Notes: generated by a model not told the origin, from the sequence alone. 64,000 bases of DNA from Leifsonia shinshuensis (GCF_014217625.1 NZ_CP043641.1:2542001-2606000), one strand, 5' to 3'. Positions 6,800 to 15,489 are shown, counted from the stretch's first letter. Program-made: numbers and translations.

Positions 6800-8677
6800 C
6801 TATCCCACCGGCGACACGTCCTCCTGCACCAGCCAGACGAACTCATGGGCGGCCAGCGTCACCCCGCCACGGAGGTCGTAGACCCCGTCCGTCACCAGGT
6901 CCGCCCACCGCCCGGCCTGTCTGTTGAGCGCCAACGGTTCCACCCGTTCCGGGTAGTCGCCGAAGTTCGCCAGCACCAGCAACGGCCTCCCCTCCGCTCC
7001 CGGCCGCAGGTACCCCAGGATCCTCGGGTTCCCCGTGTCCAGCACGACGAGGTCGCCGCCACCGAACTGACCGTGCCTCCGGCGGAGTTCGATGAGCCAC
7101 CTCATGCGGCCGAACAGGCGGCCGGCCGGCGTGGACGGGTCGACCCGCTCCTCGTAGCGGCGCGACGGGTGGACCGGCCGGCCGACCCAGCGGGAGTCGT
7201 CCTCCCGCCCCTCGACCTCCAACTGGCCGTAGTCGTTGAGCTGGCCGACCTCGTCGCCCAGATAGATCAGCGGGATGCCGCCCGTCGACAGGGCGAGGGA
7301 GTACGCGAGCAGCACCCGGCCCGGACCGCCCGCGTCGCCCGACTCGTACCCCGCCAGCGAGGCGGTCGTTCCGGAGACCCGGCTGTCGCCCGTCCTCGGA
7401 TTGAACTGGAAGGCGACGCCCCGGGCGAAGCTGCCCTCGAAGCGTCCCGTGTAGTAGTCATTGAGGAAGCGCCGGTGGAGGAACGGGTCGATGCCGAGCC
7501 GCGCGGCGTCCTCGTCCGCGAAGGTCCAGCCGATGTCGTCGTGGCTGCGCACGTAGTTGACCCAGGCGGTGCCGGCCGGCGTGCGGTGGCGATCGGCCAG
7601 CGCACCCTGGAGCATCCGCACGTCGCGGGTCGCCATGGCTTCCCAGGTGAGAGCCATCTGCAGCGGGTTGTAGCTGAGCTGACACTCGTCCGGGCGCACG
7701 TACGAAAGCACATCGTCCGGGTGCACGATCGCCTCCGAGAGGAAGACCATCGCGGGCGCCGCGATGCGGCAGACGGCGTTGAACGCCTGCAGCAGCAGGT
7801 GAGCCTGGGGCAGGTTCTCGCTGGAGGTGCCGAGCTGCTTCCAGATGAACGGGACGGCGTCCATCCGCAGCACCTCCACGCCCAGGTTGGCGAGGAAGAG
7901 CAGCTCCCCCGCCATCGCCCGGAAGACGGCCGGGTTCGAGTAGTTGAGGTCCCACTGGAACGAGTGGAACGACGCCCAGACCCAGGTGCCGTCGGCGAGC
8001 TGCACGAAGGAGCCAGGATGGTCGTCCGGGAAGATCTCCCGCGTCGTCTCCTCGAACCGGTCCGGCTGCTCGCGGGAGTCGAACATCCAGTAGAAGTCCC
8101 GGTACACGGGATCGCCCGCCGCCGCGCGCCGCGCCCACTCGTGGTCGCTGGCGGTGTGGTTGAAGACGAAGTCGACGGCGAGCGAAATCCCGTTCGCTCT
8201 CAGGGCCTCCCCCAGCGCCCGGAGGTCGTCGATCGTTCCGAGTTCCGGGTTCAGCTCCCGATAGCTGGAGACCGCGTAGCCGCCGTCCGAGTTCCCCTCC
8301 GGCGTGCGGAACGGCGGCATCACGTGCAGGTAGGTCAGCCCCAGCTCCCGGAAGTAGGGGATCCGCTCCTGGAGGCCGGGCACGCCGCCGGCGTAGAGGT
8401 CGGCGTAGCAGACCCCGCCGAGCATCGCGTTGGACTCGAACCAGTCCGGCTGCGCCGAACGCCTGCGGTCCAGGTCCTTGAGCTCCGCGGAGCGCTCCCG
8501 CCACGACGCGCCGACGAGGTCCAGCGTGCTCGCCAGCGCCGCCGGCAGTCCCGGATGGTCGCCGTAGATCTCGGCGAGGAGGCTGCGCAGGCGCTTCTCC
8601 TCCACCGCGAGCCGGCCCTCGAATTCGCGACGTTCACCCTCGATCGTGCTCACGTGACCCAACCTAGGGTCCGGCAT
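6800..8677 (-). CDS. GH13 subfamily 4 alpha-glucosyltransferase, amylosucrase-like
   Basis: The 625-residue protein has the layout of amylosucrase: helical N-terminus, (beta/alpha)8 barrel with DFVFNHTASDHEWA, the nucleophile in VLRMDAVPFIWK, the acid/base in FLSEAIVHPDD and the transition-state Asp in RSHDDIGW. SEAIVHPDD and IPLIYLGDEVGQLND are characteristic of amylosucrases, which transfer glucose from sucrose to make alpha-1,4-glucan and free fructose, or hydrolyse sucrose. There is no signal peptide. The start is uncertain: TTG 8689, ATG 8677 or GTG 8653 (AGG 9 bases before the last). Sucrose use would fit the fructokinase nearby. A maltosyl- or glucan-acting relative remains possible. 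Confidence 0.8.
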   Translation of the reverse strand: MPDPRLGHVSTIEGERREFEGRLAVEEKRLRSLLAEIYGDHPGLPAALASTLDLVGASWRERSAELKDLDRRRSAQPDWFESNAMLGGVCYADLYAGGVPGLQERIPYFRELGLTYLHVMPPFRTPEGNSDGGYAVSSYRELNPELGTIDDLRALGEALRANGISLAVDFVFNHTASDHEWARRAAAGDPVYRDFYWMFDSREQPDRFEETTREIFPDDHPGSFVQLADGTWVWASFHSFQWDLNYSNPAVFRAMAGELLFLANLGVEVLRMDAVPFIWKQLGTSSENLPQAHLLLQAFNAVCRIAAPAMVFLSEAIVHPDDVLSYVRPDECQLSYNPLQMALTWEAMATRDVRMLQGALADRHRTPAGTAWVNYVRSHDDIGWTFADEDAARLGIDPFLHRRFLNDYYTGRFEGSFARGVAFQFNPRTGDSRVSGTTASLAGYESGDAGGPGRVLLAYSLALSTGGIPLIYLGDEVGQLNDYGQLEVEGREDDSRWVGRPVHPSRRYEERVDPSTPAGRLFGRMRWLIELRRRHGQFGGGDLVVLDTGNPRILGYLRPGAEGRPLLVLANFGDYPERVEPLALNRQAGRWADLVTDGVYDLRGGVTLAAHEFVWLVQEDVSPVG

Positions 8678-8734
8678 CCGATCGACCAAGAGGTTTCCGC
8701 CGCGGACGGCGCGGTGGAGGGGGCGCGCGCGTCC

Positions 8735-9376
8735 TCAGACCGTGCGGGGCGCCCTCGCCACGTTGGCCTCCAGTTCCTCGCGGTTCTGCCGCACCACGTA
8801 GGCGGGGCGGTCGCGCTCCACGCGCCAGCTCTCGGAGAGCGGGCCGAGGTGGACCGTGTCGAAGCCGAACTCGTCGTAGATCGCGGCCACGAGCTCCGCG
8901 GCGTCCTCGTGGTCGCTCGCCGTGGCCAGGGCACGGCGGTCCGGGGTCCCGGCCGGCGAACCCGTGGTCGGGATGTCCCGCGCCCCGATGTGGTTGAAGC
9001 CCTTGGCCACGCGCGACTCCGGGAGGTGCGCCTGCAGGAGGCCGGAGGTCGTCGCCGTGCCCTCGTCCAGCTCGGAGATGTGCCCATCCCGCTCGAAGTA
9101 GTAGTTGTTCGTGTCGATCACGATCTTGCCGGCGAGCGGCTCGACGGGGATGTCGCGGTAGTTGCGCAGCGGGACCGTCACGACCACGACCTCGCCGGCC
9201 GCACCTGCCTCCGCCGCCGTCGCCGCGGTGGCCGACGGGCCGAGCTCCGCGACCAGCTCCGCGAGCGTCTCCGGCCCGCGCGAGTTCGCGATCGTCACGG
9301 TGTGACCGTGCGCGATGAAGGTGCGGGCCAGTGCCTGGCCGATGCTTCCTGCTCCGATGATTCCTACGTTCGTCAT
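8735..9376 (-). CDS. NADPH:F420-reductase-like NADP-binding oxidoreductase
   Basis: The 213-residue protein begins MTNVGIIGAGSIGQALARTF, a Rossmann GxGxxG dinucleotide fold, then IANSRGPETL and the conserved VIDTNNYY, as in the F420-dependent NADP oxidoreductase superfamily (PF03807). The family includes F420:NADP reductases and cofactor-independent dinucleotide oxidoreductases, about 200-220 residues long. ATG 9376 begins exactly at the fold. It stands alone and diverges from a lipoprotein gene. Whether it uses F420 cannot be read from sequence. Confidence 0.78.
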   Translation of the reverse strand: MTNVGIIGAGSIGQALARTFIAHGHTVTIANSRGPETLAELVAELGPSATAATAAEAGAAGEVVVVTVPLRNYRDIPVEPLAGKIVIDTNNYYFERDGHISELDEGTATTSGLLQAHLPESRVAKGFNHIGARDIPTTGSPAGTPDRRALATASDHEDAAELVAAIYDEFGFDTVHLGPLSESWRVERDRPAYVVRQNREELEANVARAPRTV

Positions 9377-9430
9377 AGTGGGTGCAACCGGGGAGGCGCG
9401 GAGGAATTCCGACGGGCATACGCTGGCGCC

Positions 9431-10921
9431 ATGCACCGCGCGACGCGGGGACCCGCAGGCCGCACGCGCGCTCTCGGAGCGCTCGCGCAGGGCGCCCTGC
9501 TGCTCGGCGGCCTGCTGCTGCTCGCGGGATGCACGGCGACGAGCCCGCACCCACCGTCTGCCACCCGCACGTCGACCCCGACGCCCTCCCGCCCGACGCC
9601 GACGGGATCGTCGACCCCGATCGCGGTCCCGGTGCCCGGCATCACGGGCTGGTCGTCGTACCACGCCGGACCGTCGCGCACCGGGGCGGTGGGGTCCGGC
9701 GCGACGCTCGCCTCGCTGGGCCGGGCCTGGTCGGCCGACCTCGGCGGCGCGGTCTTCGGCCAGCCCGTCGTCGCGGGCGGCCGGGTGATCGCCGCAACGG
9801 AGACGAACCGGGTCGTCGCGCTCGACCCCGGCACCGGGAACGTCGTCTGGTCGGCCTCGCTCGGCGCGCCGCTGACCGACGTCGGCTCGGCGGCGGGCTG
9901 CGGCGACATCGACCCGCTCGGCGTCACCAGCACGCCGGCCGTGGACACCGCCAGCGGGACCGTGTACGTCGTCGGCGAGGTGAGCACCGGTGGAGGGGCG
10001 GTGCACCACCAGCTCGAGGGCTTCAGCGTCGCGACGGGTCAGGTCGTCCTCTCGGAGACCGTCGACCCGCCGCTCCCCGCGGGAGAGGACCCCGTCCACC
10101 TCCTGCAGCGGGCGTCGCTCGCCGTGGCGAACGGCCGCGTCTACATCGCTTACGGCGGCAACTACGGCGACTGCGGCGCGTACCACGGCTGGGTCGTCGG
10201 GGTGAACGAGACCGGCGCGCCCGGGCTCGTGTCCTTCGAGGCGGCCGCGGACGGCCAGGGCGGCGCGATCTGGCAGGGGGGCGGGGCGCCCGCGGTCGAC
10301 GCGGCAGGAGACCTCTACGTGTCGACGGGCAACTCCAACCCGGACCCGCCGGCCGGCGGCCCCGACCCCGTCCAGTACGCGGAGAGCGTGGTCAAGCTCT
10401 CGCCCGACCTGAAGCCGCTGGCCGCGTTCAAGGACCAGGGCGCGGGCGGCGACGACGACCTCGGGACCGGCAACCCGGTGCTGCTGCCCGGCGGTCTCCT
10501 GTTCGTCGCCGGGAAGACGGATGTCGGCTTCGTCCTCCGCCAGTCCGACCTGTCGGAGGTGTCGAGCGTCAGCGGCCTCTGCGGCAGCGACCCGGACGGT
10601 GGCGCCGCGTACGACCAGGCGACCAACCGCCTGTTCGTCCCGTGCCGCGGCGGCGGCGTCCAGACCGTCGACCTCGGCGCCGGCCGGCTCGGCGTCCGTC
10701 TCGCGGGCGCGAACGGAGCCCCCATCGTCATCGGCGGGTCGGTGTGGGCGGTCGAATACCCGGGCGGGACGATCAGCCAGTTCGGCGCGGCGACCGGAGC
10801 CGTGCTGCAACGGGTTCCGGTCGGCGACGCGGTGCCGCATTTCGTGAGCCCGAGCACCGCGCTCGGGGTGCTTCTGGTTGGGACGGACTCGGGGGTCGTG
10901 GCGTTCCGTGGGGGTGGCTGA
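9431..10921 (+). CDS. PQQ-like beta-propeller lipoprotein
   Basis: The 496-residue protein has a signal peptide ending in lipobox LLAGC (Cys34), a Ser/Thr/Pro linker to about residue 70, and a series of propeller blades with the repeating pattern ...VVALDPGTGNVVWSA... and ...TPAVDTASGTVYVVGEV... typical of PQQ-like WD repeats. Such proteins are anchored outside the membrane and bind ligands or partner proteins; cofactor residues are not evident. Its ATG lies 54 bp from the divergent oxidoreductase. Function unknown. Confidence 0.8.
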   Translation: MHRATRGPAGRTRALGALAQGALLLGGLLLLAGCTATSPHPPSATRTSTPTPSRPTPTGSSTPIAVPVPGITGWSSYHAGPSRTGAVGSGATLASLGRAWSADLGGAVFGQPVVAGGRVIAATETNRVVALDPGTGNVVWSASLGAPLTDVGSAAGCGDIDPLGVTSTPAVDTASGTVYVVGEVSTGGGAVHHQLEGFSVATGQVVLSETVDPPLPAGEDPVHLLQRASLAVANGRVYIAYGGNYGDCGAYHGWVVGVNETGAPGLVSFEAAADGQGGAIWQGGGAPAVDAAGDLYVSTGNSNPDPPAGGPDPVQYAESVVKLSPDLKPLAAFKDQGAGGDDDLGTGNPVLLPGGLLFVAGKTDVGFVLRQSDLSEVSSVSGLCGSDPDGGAAYDQATNRLFVPCRGGGVQTVDLGAGRLGVRLAGANGAPIVIGGSVWAVEYPGGTISQFGAATGAVLQRVPVGDAVPHFVSPSTALGVLLVGTDSGVVAFRGGG

Positions 10922-11074
10922 CGGGTGCTCGGCCCTCCGATCGCGATGGCGCTCACGAGCGTCCCGTGTAAGGTGGGCGGTATCCGTCCGCTTCGCCGGG
11001 CGTTTTCACACGTTTCTGATCGTGTGACCGGGGAGGTGCCACATCGAAGACCGGCCCTCCTCTAAGGACTCACC
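10922..11074 (+). promoter_or_regulatory. Long 5' region ahead of cold-shock gene with stem-loop
   Basis: No gene is seen here. TCACACG and CGTGTGA (11006-11012, 11021-11027) form a perfect 7-bp hairpin with an 8-base loop, about 350 bases before the cold-shock ATG. AAGGA at 11064-11068 sits as a ribosome site ahead of the start-less reading frame at 11075. Cold-shock genes often carry long structured leaders, but a thermosensor role is only a guess. Confidence 0.3.
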
Positions 11075-11366
11075 ATCACCACTCTCCCGCGGCGATCAGC
11101 CGCACTCCTCTGGCGTCAGGCCGACGACACGACCTGGGTCGCCACCATCGACGACGAGTACGCCGGCATGGCTGAACTCGCCGATGGGCGATTCCGGGCG
11201 TTCGACCGCCTCTCGCGTCCTGCCGGCGCCGCCGGCAGCCTGCCGGGGGCGCAAGCGCTTCTCTCGCCTGCGCCGCTCCCGCACTGCGTCCGCCGTGGCG
11301 CCCACCCCCGTCCGCGCCGAATCGGGCGCGGCGACCGGAGCCGTCCTCACGGCTCCCGAAGAATGA
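11075..11366 (+). pseudogene. Remnant of a small gene: ATC where ATG expected, later frameshift
   Basis: AAGGACTCACC is followed at start-codon distance by ATC, not ATG, at 11075. The frame then reads like a real soluble protein for about 65 codons ([18 protein letters not shown], then [15 protein letters not shown]), with high third-position GC. After about 11260 the reading frame becomes Arg/Pro-rich and runs in frame into the cold-shock gene without a stop, while the +1 frame ends cleanly at the TGA at 11364-11366 after [11 protein letters not shown]. Start loss plus frameshift fits a decayed gene. Initiation at ATC or a sequencing error are alternatives. Confidence 0.4.
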
Positions 11367-11377
11367 AGGAAGAAAAG

Positions 11378-11584
11378 ATGCCCACTGGCACCGTCAAATG
11401 GTTCAACTCGGAAAAGGGCTACGGCTTCATCGCCCCGGATGACGGCAGTGCCGACGTCTTCGCCCACTACAGCGAGATCGCCTCCACCGGCGGTTACCGC
11501 AACCTCGACGAGAACCAGAAGGTCGAATACGACCTCGCGCAGGGACCGAAGGGTCCCCAGGCCGCCAACATCCGCCCGGCCTGA
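11378..11584 (+). CDS. cspA: Cold-shock protein (CspA family)
   Basis: The 68-residue protein is a single cold-shock OB fold: [18 protein letters not shown] contains RNP1 (KGYGFI), and DVFAHYSEI is RNP2 with His in the usual position. It binds single-stranded RNA and DNA and melts mRNA structure. ATG 11378 follows AAGGAAG. A strong terminator follows, so the gene ends its own transcript. Several paralogues are usual in Actinobacteria, so the symbol denotes family, not orthology. Confidence 0.95.
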   Translation: MPTGTVKWFNSEKGYGFIAPDDGSADVFAHYSEIASTGGYRNLDENQKVEYDLAQGPKGPQAANIRPA

Positions 11585-11590
11585 TGGATC

Positions 11591-11624
11591 CGGTGCCCGG
11601 CCGAAAGGCCGGGCACCGTTTCTT
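11591..11624 (+). terminator. Rho-independent terminator after cold-shock gene
   Basis: CGGTGCCCGGCC and GGCCGGGCACCG form a perfect 12-bp stem with a GAAA tetraloop (11591-11618), followed by TTTCTTT. Confidence 0.92.
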
Positions 11625-11732
11625 TAACGAACGCACCGACGAACACTCAGCAAGCGCGCCTACGCTTGCGCCATCTCGGGCATTCGCCCACATCCTCGGC
11701 TGGGAAGTCGTCACGACACCGCGGAGGAACGC

Positions 11733-12532
11733 ATGACCGCATCCACTCTCGGGCCCGTCCTGAAGACCCGGCCCCGCACGGAGACGCGCGCGCCGGTCAC
11801 CAGCACCTACAACGAGCTGCTCGGGCGGGTCCGCGGCGAGGGCCTCCTCGAACGCCGCCGCGGTTTCTACATCGCGATGTTCTCCGCACTCACGGTCGGC
11901 CTGCTCGGCGCGGCCGCCGGATTCGTGCTGCTCGGTGACTCCTGGTTCCAGCTGCTCATCGCCGCCGCGCTTGGACTGATCTTCACCCAGTTCGCCTTCC
12001 TCGGCCACGAGGCCTCCCACCGCCAGGTGTTCGCCTCCGGCCCGACGAACGACCGCGCCGGCCGGCTCATCGCGACCTGGCTGGTCGGCATGAGCTACCA
12101 GTGGTGGATGACCAAGCACACCCGTCATCACGCCAACCCGAACACCGAGGGCAAAGACCCCGACATCGCGTTCGACACGATCTCGTTCACGGTGGAGGAC
12201 GCGTCCCGGCAACGCGGCCTCCTCGCCGCGATCACCCGCCGGCAGGGCTACCTGTTCTTCCCGCTGCTCCTGCTGGAGGGCGTCAACCTCCATGTCACCT
12301 CGATCCGGTCGCTGCTCGCACGCGGGCCGGTCGAGCGCCGCCGCACGGAGCTGGTCGCGATCGGGCTGCGGCTCTCGATCTATCTGACGATCCTGTTCCT
12401 GATGCTCCCGGTCGGCATGGCGTTCGCGTTCCTCGGCGTGCAGCTCGCCGTGTTCGGCGTCTACATGGGGGCCTCCTTCGCCCCCAACCACAAGGGCATG
12501 CCGCTGCTGCCCGCCGGCTCCCGCGTCGACTT
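11733..12532 (+). pseudogene. Fatty-acid desaturase, 5' fragment (disrupted by mobile element)
   Basis: The first 266 codons encode a membrane acyl desaturase: His box 1 (GHEASH), His box 2 (HTRHHANPN), and four hydrophobic helices. The sequence matches the family up to PLLPAGSRVD, then abruptly becomes unrelated at 12533 and stops at 12770. The rest of the gene, including the third His box needed to hold the di-iron centre, is at 15645-15941. Joining codon GAC (12528-12530) to TTC (15645) restores one 364-residue frame. The fragment cannot be an active desaturase. Confidence 0.9.
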
Positions 12533-12536
12533 GACT

Positions 12537-12556
12537 GGCAGGGTTGGCGTATTCGA
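12537..12556 (-). repeat. Candidate left terminal inverted repeat of the element
   Basis: On the minus strand this reads TCGAATACGCCAACCCTGCC, matching 14 of 20 bases of the right-end copy at 15605. It lies 4 bases inside the element. GTATTC and GAATAC (12549-12554, 12564-12569) form a further inverted pair around it, the arm layout expected of a tyrosine-recombinase core site. Confidence 0.45.
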
Positions 12557-12575
12557 ACCCCGTGAATACTCGCTG

Positions 12576-13973
12576 TCAGGTCTGCCGGTCGGCGGCGTAG
12601 TTCGCCCACGAGCCGCCAGCGTTCGCGCTGATGCGGACGATGGTGAGTGGGCGCAGTCCGAGGATGCTGGCGAGCATCGCGGGCGGGATCTCTCGGGTGA
12701 GCTGCTCGGCTGCGGCCAGGCGCAGTTGCCTCGGCTGGATGTCGAGTGTTCGGCGCAGCCGGTTCGCTAGAGCGTTCTGGGTGATGTGGGTGCCGGCGTG
12801 GTTTCCGGGGAACAGCCATCGGGTCGGGAGCTGCTCGGCCGTGCCGGCGCGGCGGCGGACCGGGAGTTGGCGGATCACGGTCGCGAACGGCTCGGGCAGT
12901 TCGAGCGCGTCAGTGCCGAGGGCGAGGTTCGTGCCGGTCTCGGTGACGGTCACGTCGTCGGTCGTGAGCGCAACGACCCGGTTCACCGGTTGCGCGTAGA
13001 GCACGATGAGCGCGGCGGCGATCCGGTCGGCGGGATCGAGGGTGTCGTCGGTGATCAGTCGCCGGGCGATCTGCCAACGCTGTTCGGTGTCCATCGGGGT
13101 GACGGGCTGTCCGACGTAGGTGGGCGGGAGCTCGATCTCTCGGGGCAGCTGACGGTTCTGGCGTGCCCAGGTGAGGAACGGGCGGACGACGTGTCGGATG
13201 GCGCCGGGGCCCGCGAACCACGAATCGATATCGTGCTGGGTTGCCTCGTCCAGATGCCGGTCGACGTCTTGCAGTCCAGCGAGGAAGGCGACGACCTGTT
13301 CGATCTGGCGGGTAGCGTTGCGCGCGCTGATGTCGACGCGCTGTTGCTCGTCCAGAGTCCGCAGCCGTGGCAGGACTTTCCAGTTGAGCCAGCGCGTCGC
13401 GAGCTGCCGGTGCTCGTGATCCAGCGGTGCGGTCAGATCCAGGACGCGGGCTTCGAGGCGGCGCAGGCTTCGATGAGGGTCCGGCTCGAGGAGCCCAGCG
13501 GCGATCAGCAGCGCGCGCAGATGCTCGGCTGCTCGGCGTTGCGGGAACCGGTCGAGGGTGTCGTGGCTGAGCGGGATGCGGCCGGTGTCGAGGTCGCGCA
13601 GCAGGTCGCGGGTGCGGGTCAGCCAGCGGCGGGTCGTGAGGGGTTCCGCGGCGAGGACCGACGCGTGCAGCGGGGCGAGCACGCCGTCTCCGGTGAGCAC
13701 GCGGTCAAGGTGCCGCCGCAGCGCGCAGGGATTGCAGACACGGTTCCCGTCGATGCCGACGAGGAGGACGTCACTGCGGCTGCAGTCCTGGCAGTGTTTC
13801 CTGGCTCGTTCACGACACCATCGGCAGCGGCCCTCGAAGTCGAGCAGCCGATCCGGTTTCTCGCAGCGGGAGCAGTCGCCGCGCACTCGACCGACGCCCT
13901 TGCTGCAACGCGAGCAGAGCCCACGGCCGGGCATCGCGGCGCGGTCGCAGAGCTGACAGGTTTGTCCCGTCAC
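12576..13973 (-). CDS. Three-zinc-ribbon protein with a degenerate tyrosine-recombinase fold
   Basis: The 465-residue protein begins with six CxxC pairs (Cys6/9/20/23, 34/37/50/53, 61/64/80/83), spaced as three consecutive zinc ribbons. The rest has the shape of a tyrosine recombinase: an alpha-helical core-binding part, VLYAQPVNRVVALTTDDV matching the catalytic-Arg region, and a C-terminal RQLRLAAAEQLTREIPPAMLASILGL matching the HxxR...LGH region. The first His, the LGH His and the nucleophilic Tyr are missing, so it is probably not catalytic. It starts with GTG at 13973 in a 4-base overlap with the HTH gene stop. A structural or target-binding subunit of the transposition complex is the likely role. 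Confidence 0.7.
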   Translation of the reverse strand: MTGQTCQLCDRAAMPGRGLCSRCSKGVGRVRGDCSRCEKPDRLLDFEGRCRWCRERARKHCQDCSRSDVLLVGIDGNRVCNPCALRRHLDRVLTGDGVLAPLHASVLAAEPLTTRRWLTRTRDLLRDLDTGRIPLSHDTLDRFPQRRAAEHLRALLIAAGLLEPDPHRSLRRLEARVLDLTAPLDHEHRQLATRWLNWKVLPRLRTLDEQQRVDISARNATRQIEQVVAFLAGLQDVDRHLDEATQHDIDSWFAGPGAIRHVVRPFLTWARQNRQLPREIELPPTYVGQPVTPMDTEQRWQIARRLITDDTLDPADRIAAALIVLYAQPVNRVVALTTDDVTVTETGTNLALGTDALELPEPFATVIRQLPVRRRAGTAEQLPTRWLFPGNHAGTHITQNALANRLRRTLDIQPRQLRLAAAEQLTREIPPAMLASILGLRPLTIVRISANAGGSWANYAADRQT

Positions 13974-14320
13974 TTGCTGCGGGTGATATCCGCGCGCCGC
14001 GGGGTGCGGGTCTTCGCCGTGGCCGAGACGGCAGTGGGTTTCCCGGTGGTGCCGGTAGCTTTGACGGCTGCGGTCTCGGCGACGGGCTCGATGAGGTCGT
14101 TCGGGGTGCAGCCGAGGATGTCGCAGAGCGCGGTCAGAGTGCGCAGGCTCAACCGCTCGGGGGTGCCGGTGACGAGCCGATATACCTGCGCTTCAGACAG
14201 GACGATGCCGCGCTCGGCGAGCAGCGGAACCAGTGTCGTGGTGGCGAACATCTCCTGGGCGGCCATCAGCCGTCGCAGGTGCCATCGGTATCCCAGGCGG
14301 GGCTGGGGTGTGCGTGCCAT
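13970..14320 (-). CDS. Small HTH (Cro/C1-type) protein of the mobile element
   Basis: The 116-residue protein has a helix-turn-helix in its middle (VPLLAERGIVLSEAQVYRL, then LSLRTLTALCDILGCTPNDLI) of the kind found in XRE/Cro regulators, followed by a basic Thr/Lys-rich tail. The ATG at 14320 follows GAGGAGG by about 6 bases. It is 19 bases downstream of the recombinase gene and overlaps the zinc-ribbon gene. It probably regulates the element or acts as an accessory (excisionase-like) DNA-binding factor. Confidence 0.72.
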   Translation of the reverse strand: MARTPQPRLGYRWHLRRLMAAQEMFATTTLVPLLAERGIVLSEAQVYRLVTGTPERLSLRTLTALCDILGCTPNDLIEPVAETAAVKATGTTGKPTAVSATAKTRTPRRADITRSK

Positions 14321-14339
14321 CGTGTTCCTCCTCGGGGTC

Positions 14340-15431
14340 TCACTCGGTCTCGGGCTGGAAGGCGCGGTCGAGGGCTCGGCGCAGCGCCTTGTTCTTGTAG
14401 TCGGCGCCGACGGTCGTGTAGATCGCGGTCGTCGAGCCCCAGGAATGGCCGAGCTGCTGCTGCACGAACAAGTGGTCGAAGCCGTCTTCGAGCAGATGCG
14501 TCGCATACGAGTGGCGCAGGCAGTGCGGGCCGAGGTTCCGGTCCAGACCGATCGCGTCCCGGTACTCGGCGAACCGTCGCGAGATCGCATCCGCGCTGAC
14601 GCGGGCGCGCCGCTCAGTCGGCCACAACGCCGTGCCTGTCGCGTCGTAGAGCGGGCGAAGCTCCTCCGTCCACTCCGCGACGGCCTCGGCCGCCCACCCC
14701 ATCGTGGTCAGAACGGTGCGACGCCTGGGCGGGCTGCCGCGCAGTGCTTTGCCGTAGCGGACGGCCAGCGCCCCGTATCGGCCGAACCCGATAGCCGCAG
14801 CGTTGCCCGACCAGTCAACCGTCTCCAACTTGGAGGCTTCCCGCCGGCGCAGACCCCAGGCGTAGATCGTCTTGAACAGTGTCGCGTCGCGGAACGCCGC
14901 CAGCCAGCCCTTGCGGCCCGTCGACTGCACCTGGGAGACGCGCTGGTCGCAATAGTCGAAGAACGCTTGGAGCTCGTCGCGCGACAGCGGCCGGTTGCCC
15001 GGCCGCCCCTCGTAGTCGCTGCGATGGATCACCGTGTTCCACTCGTGGAACACCTGCACCGGCACGTCTCCGAAGTGCCGTTCGCAGACCTCGTGCCACT
15101 GATAACGGGGATCGGAGAGGTAGCCGCAGAACAGCGACACCGCCATCTGGTAGTTCCGCACCGTCGAGTGCGCCATCCCCGCCGAGACCATCTCCGCCGT
15201 CCACGCCTCGACATCGCCCGGCGTCCAGTGCCACGGGTAGTCGTTCGTGAACGACGCGAACCGGCGAACCGTCAACAGCCGACGCTCGATCGTCAACCCC
15301 GACAGCATTCGGGACCGCTGCTGCAGCTCCCAGCCCTCCAGCATCGCCGCGAGCACGGTCTCCTCGGCGGCGAACAGCGCCACGCCCGGTGTGAGCAGCC
15401 GCGCCGCTGGGCTGCCTTGAGCAACGCGCAC
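14340..15431 (-). CDS. Tyrosine recombinase of the mobile element
   Basis: The 363-residue integrase has a SAM-like core-binding domain (about 30-150) and a catalytic domain with all key residues: Arg in AWGLRRREASKLE, HCLRHSYATHLL (HxxR), LGHSW and nucleophile Tyr in TAIYTTV. It cuts and rejoins DNA by a covalent 3'-phosphotyrosine. GTG 15431 is chosen because GGAGG lies 8 bases upstream; a GTG at 15473 would add 14 residues but has no ribosome site. ATGATATCAT (15480-15489), a perfect palindrome upstream, is a likely operator. Confidence 0.9.
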   Translation of the reverse strand: MRVAQGSPAARLLTPGVALFAAEETVLAAMLEGWELQQRSRMLSGLTIERRLLTVRRFASFTNDYPWHWTPGDVEAWTAEMVSAGMAHSTVRNYQMAVSLFCGYLSDPRYQWHEVCERHFGDVPVQVFHEWNTVIHRSDYEGRPGNRPLSRDELQAFFDYCDQRVSQVQSTGRKGWLAAFRDATLFKTIYAWGLRRREASKLETVDWSGNAAAIGFGRYGALAVRYGKALRGSPPRRRTVLTTMGWAAEAVAEWTEELRPLYDATGTALWPTERRARVSADAISRRFAEYRDAIGLDRNLGPHCLRHSYATHLLEDGFDHLFVQQQLGHSWGSTTAIYTTVGADYKNKALRRALDRAFQPETE

Positions 15432-15479
15432 CGACCGCTCCTCCTCGGGACCATCCGCACCTCGCACCGACACCCGATG

Positions 15480-15489
15480 ATGATATCAT
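15480..15489. promoter_or_regulatory. Palindrome in promoter region of element operon
   Basis: ATGATATCAT is a perfect palindrome extended imperfectly to TGATGATATCATTCATCA. On the minus strand TATCAT could serve as -10. The element's own HTH protein is a natural candidate to bind it. Confidence 0.4.

Noticed and set aside
6845..10921. A long plus-strand frame ending in the beta-propeller lipoprotein
   Set aside because: The lipoprotein signal peptide begins at ATG 9431; the upstream part is antisense to the GH13 and oxidoreductase genes.
12537..12560. A tRNA T-loop-like sequence (GGTTCGAATAC on the minus strand) suggesting a tRNA attachment site
   Set aside because: No acceptor stem, D arm or anticodon arm can be found beside it, and the target is clearly the desaturase gene.
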